This document shows positions 5,829 to 6,502 of a stretch of 6,502 nt of DNA, piece by piece. Within the stretch, counting starts at the first letter, position 1. Every line of letters starts with the position of its first letter. Origin of the DNA: an uncultured Bacillota bacterium (lineage in GTDB: Bacteria > Bacillota > JAAYKD01); contig CALCNS010000105.1 in NCBI GenBank assembly GCA_937897315.1, positions 1 to 6,502 on the forward strand, given 5' to 3'. The notes under the pieces were generated by a model, which was given only the letters and a program-made list of their open reading frames with translations, had not been told where the DNA came from and did not search any database. The translations under genes were made by a program, and so were the position numbers.

Positions 5829-6454
5829 TTACTGTTTCTTGAACAGAATCACCCGATTGGTATTGGTGCCACCGGTGTTGTTGGTGACTCCCCAAATGTT
5901 CGCCGTTTTTGTAAATTGTTGACGATTGATATAGGTCGCAATGGGTTCTAATCTTGTTTTCTCGATGATTGGAAATACATAATCATCTAGTTGAATCTTA
6001 CCTTTACGTACTTCCCCCACCTCAAAAGCTCCATATCCTCCAGGGATTAGAATGCGATGAAACTCAAGAAACACCTTCTCCATGGCTAAAACCCACTGAT
6101 CGAGAGAGCGAAACTGAGTCATCCTTGATGCTACCTGGTTTGTATCGATGTGATTAAACCAACAGCGCAACCAGTTGTCTTGATGATATTGCACTTGATC
6201 CAAAAAGGGTGGTGAAGTTACGATGAGTTGCACAGAGGAATTGGGAATCAGATAGGTATCCGCAGCGTCCTGATTAATAAATTGCCCACCAACTCCAGGC
6301 CAAGGATAGGGTATCTCTTTTAACAATGATTTACTTTTCTTAAGAATGATGCTCATAACATCACGATATTCATTGAGATCGTTGGCATACTTCGTATTGA
6401 TTTTTTTCTGTCGTTCTATAGATACCGCTTGATTGGGAGGTAGAGTATATACAG
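5829..6454 (-). CDS. DNA methyltransferase (TSPPF motif), C-terminal part; 5' end missing
   Basis: This is the C-terminal 207 or so residues of an AdoMet-dependent amino-methyltransferase of the N6-adenine/N4-cytosine group, acting on DNA. Numbering from the first real residue (VYTLPPNQAV), the catalytic motif IV is TSPPF at 79-83 (minus strand, 6218-6204), preceded by FINQDAADTYLIPNSSVQLIV. It is followed by LDQVQYHQDNWLRCWF and RILIPGGYGAFEVGEVRKGKI. No DPF-x-G-x-G AdoMet-binding motif occurs after motif IV, so motif I must lie in the missing N-terminal part, which rules out the usual beta-type order. Target sequence and base are unknown. The open frame continues upstream to a GTG at 6488, but those first 12 codons are sequencing adapter, so neither the start nor the promoter is in the window. 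No restriction endonuclease gene is visible. It is probably co-transcribed with the VOC and PfpI genes. Confidence 0.8.
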
Positions 6455-6502
6455 AGATCGGAAGAGCACACGTCTGAACTCCAGTCACGTTTCGGAATCT
6501 CG
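6455..6502 (+). other. Illumina TruSeq 3' adapter contamination (not genomic)
   Basis: Bases 6455-6488 match the TruSeq read-1 3' adapter beginning AGATCGGAAGAGC and ending CCAGTCAC. They are followed by the barcode GTTTCG (6489-6494), recognised as TruSeq LT index 21, then GA and ATCTCG, the start of the flow-cell sequence. The biological sequence ends at 6454 (6455 could be either the last insert base or adapter). Read on the minus strand it yields the peptide MTGVQTCALPIS, a known artefactual N-terminus in databases. Confidence 0.98.

Noticed and set aside
5829..6454. Restriction-modification or phage-defence system
   Set aside because: Only part of a methyltransferase is visible and its downstream partners are a VOC and a PfpI protein, not a nuclease or known defence effector.
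1..6454. CRISPR array, tRNA, rRNA, insertion sequence or attachment site
   Set aside because: No spaced repeats, cloverleaf-like segments, rRNA stretches, transposase or integrase motifs were seen on either strand.
6453..6488. GTG start at 6488 for the methyltransferase gene
   Set aside because: The first 12 codons are adapter sequence, so the true start lies beyond the contig end.

Overview
The window looks like an ordinary chromosomal segment of a low-to-mid GC Gram-positive bacterium of the Bacilli. Strong purine-rich Shine-Dalgarno (SD) sequences, frequent TTG/GTG starts, a ComEB-type dCMP deaminase, a TagO/WecA-type GlcNAc-1-P transferase and a gene order running into the ATP synthase operon all fit Bacillales, perhaps the Alicyclobacillaceae/Thermoactinomycetaceae side. 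That finer placement is inference, not proof. The right edge of the window is not biological: bases 6455-6502 are Illumina TruSeq 3' adapter with a barcode, so this is the untrimmed end of an assembled contig.

Left region (1-3467, all minus strand). Reading in the direction of transcription, the order is comEB (dCMP deaminase), tagO (undecaprenyl-phosphate GlcNAc-1-phosphate transferase), wecB/mnaA (UDP-GlcNAc 2-epimerase), atpI and the first 63 codons of atpB (F0 subunit a, running off the left edge). From tagO to atpB the genes are packed with gaps of 11, 5 and 16 bases, so they probably form one transcript. It starts from a near-consensus sigma-A promoter at 2939-2966 that overlaps an 11-bp perfect inverted repeat, a plausible operator. 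TagO commits GlcNAc-1-P to the lipid carrier for secondary cell-wall polymers. WecB supplies UDP-ManNAc for the next step. AtpI and AtpB begin the ATP synthase cluster.

Middle (3468-4812). A divergent plus-strand gene encodes an M24 (Xaa-Pro dipeptidase/aminopeptidase P-like) metallopeptidase with all five metal ligands. It is followed by a 26-bp perfect palindromic terminator that also serves the convergent gene on its right.

Right region (4813-6454, minus strand). Transcription runs from a truncated TSPPF-motif DNA methyltransferase to a VOC/glyoxalase-fold protein and then a DJ-1/PfpI-family protein. These are tightly coupled, with gaps of 19 and 1 bases.

I found no rRNA, tRNA, CRISPR array, transposon or integrase. 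Nothing here makes a convincing case for a new biological system. The points most worth following up are the adapter contamination with its artefactual protein N-terminus, the operator-like repeat on the tagO promoter, several start-codon corrections, and the methyltransferase-VOC-PfpI trio.
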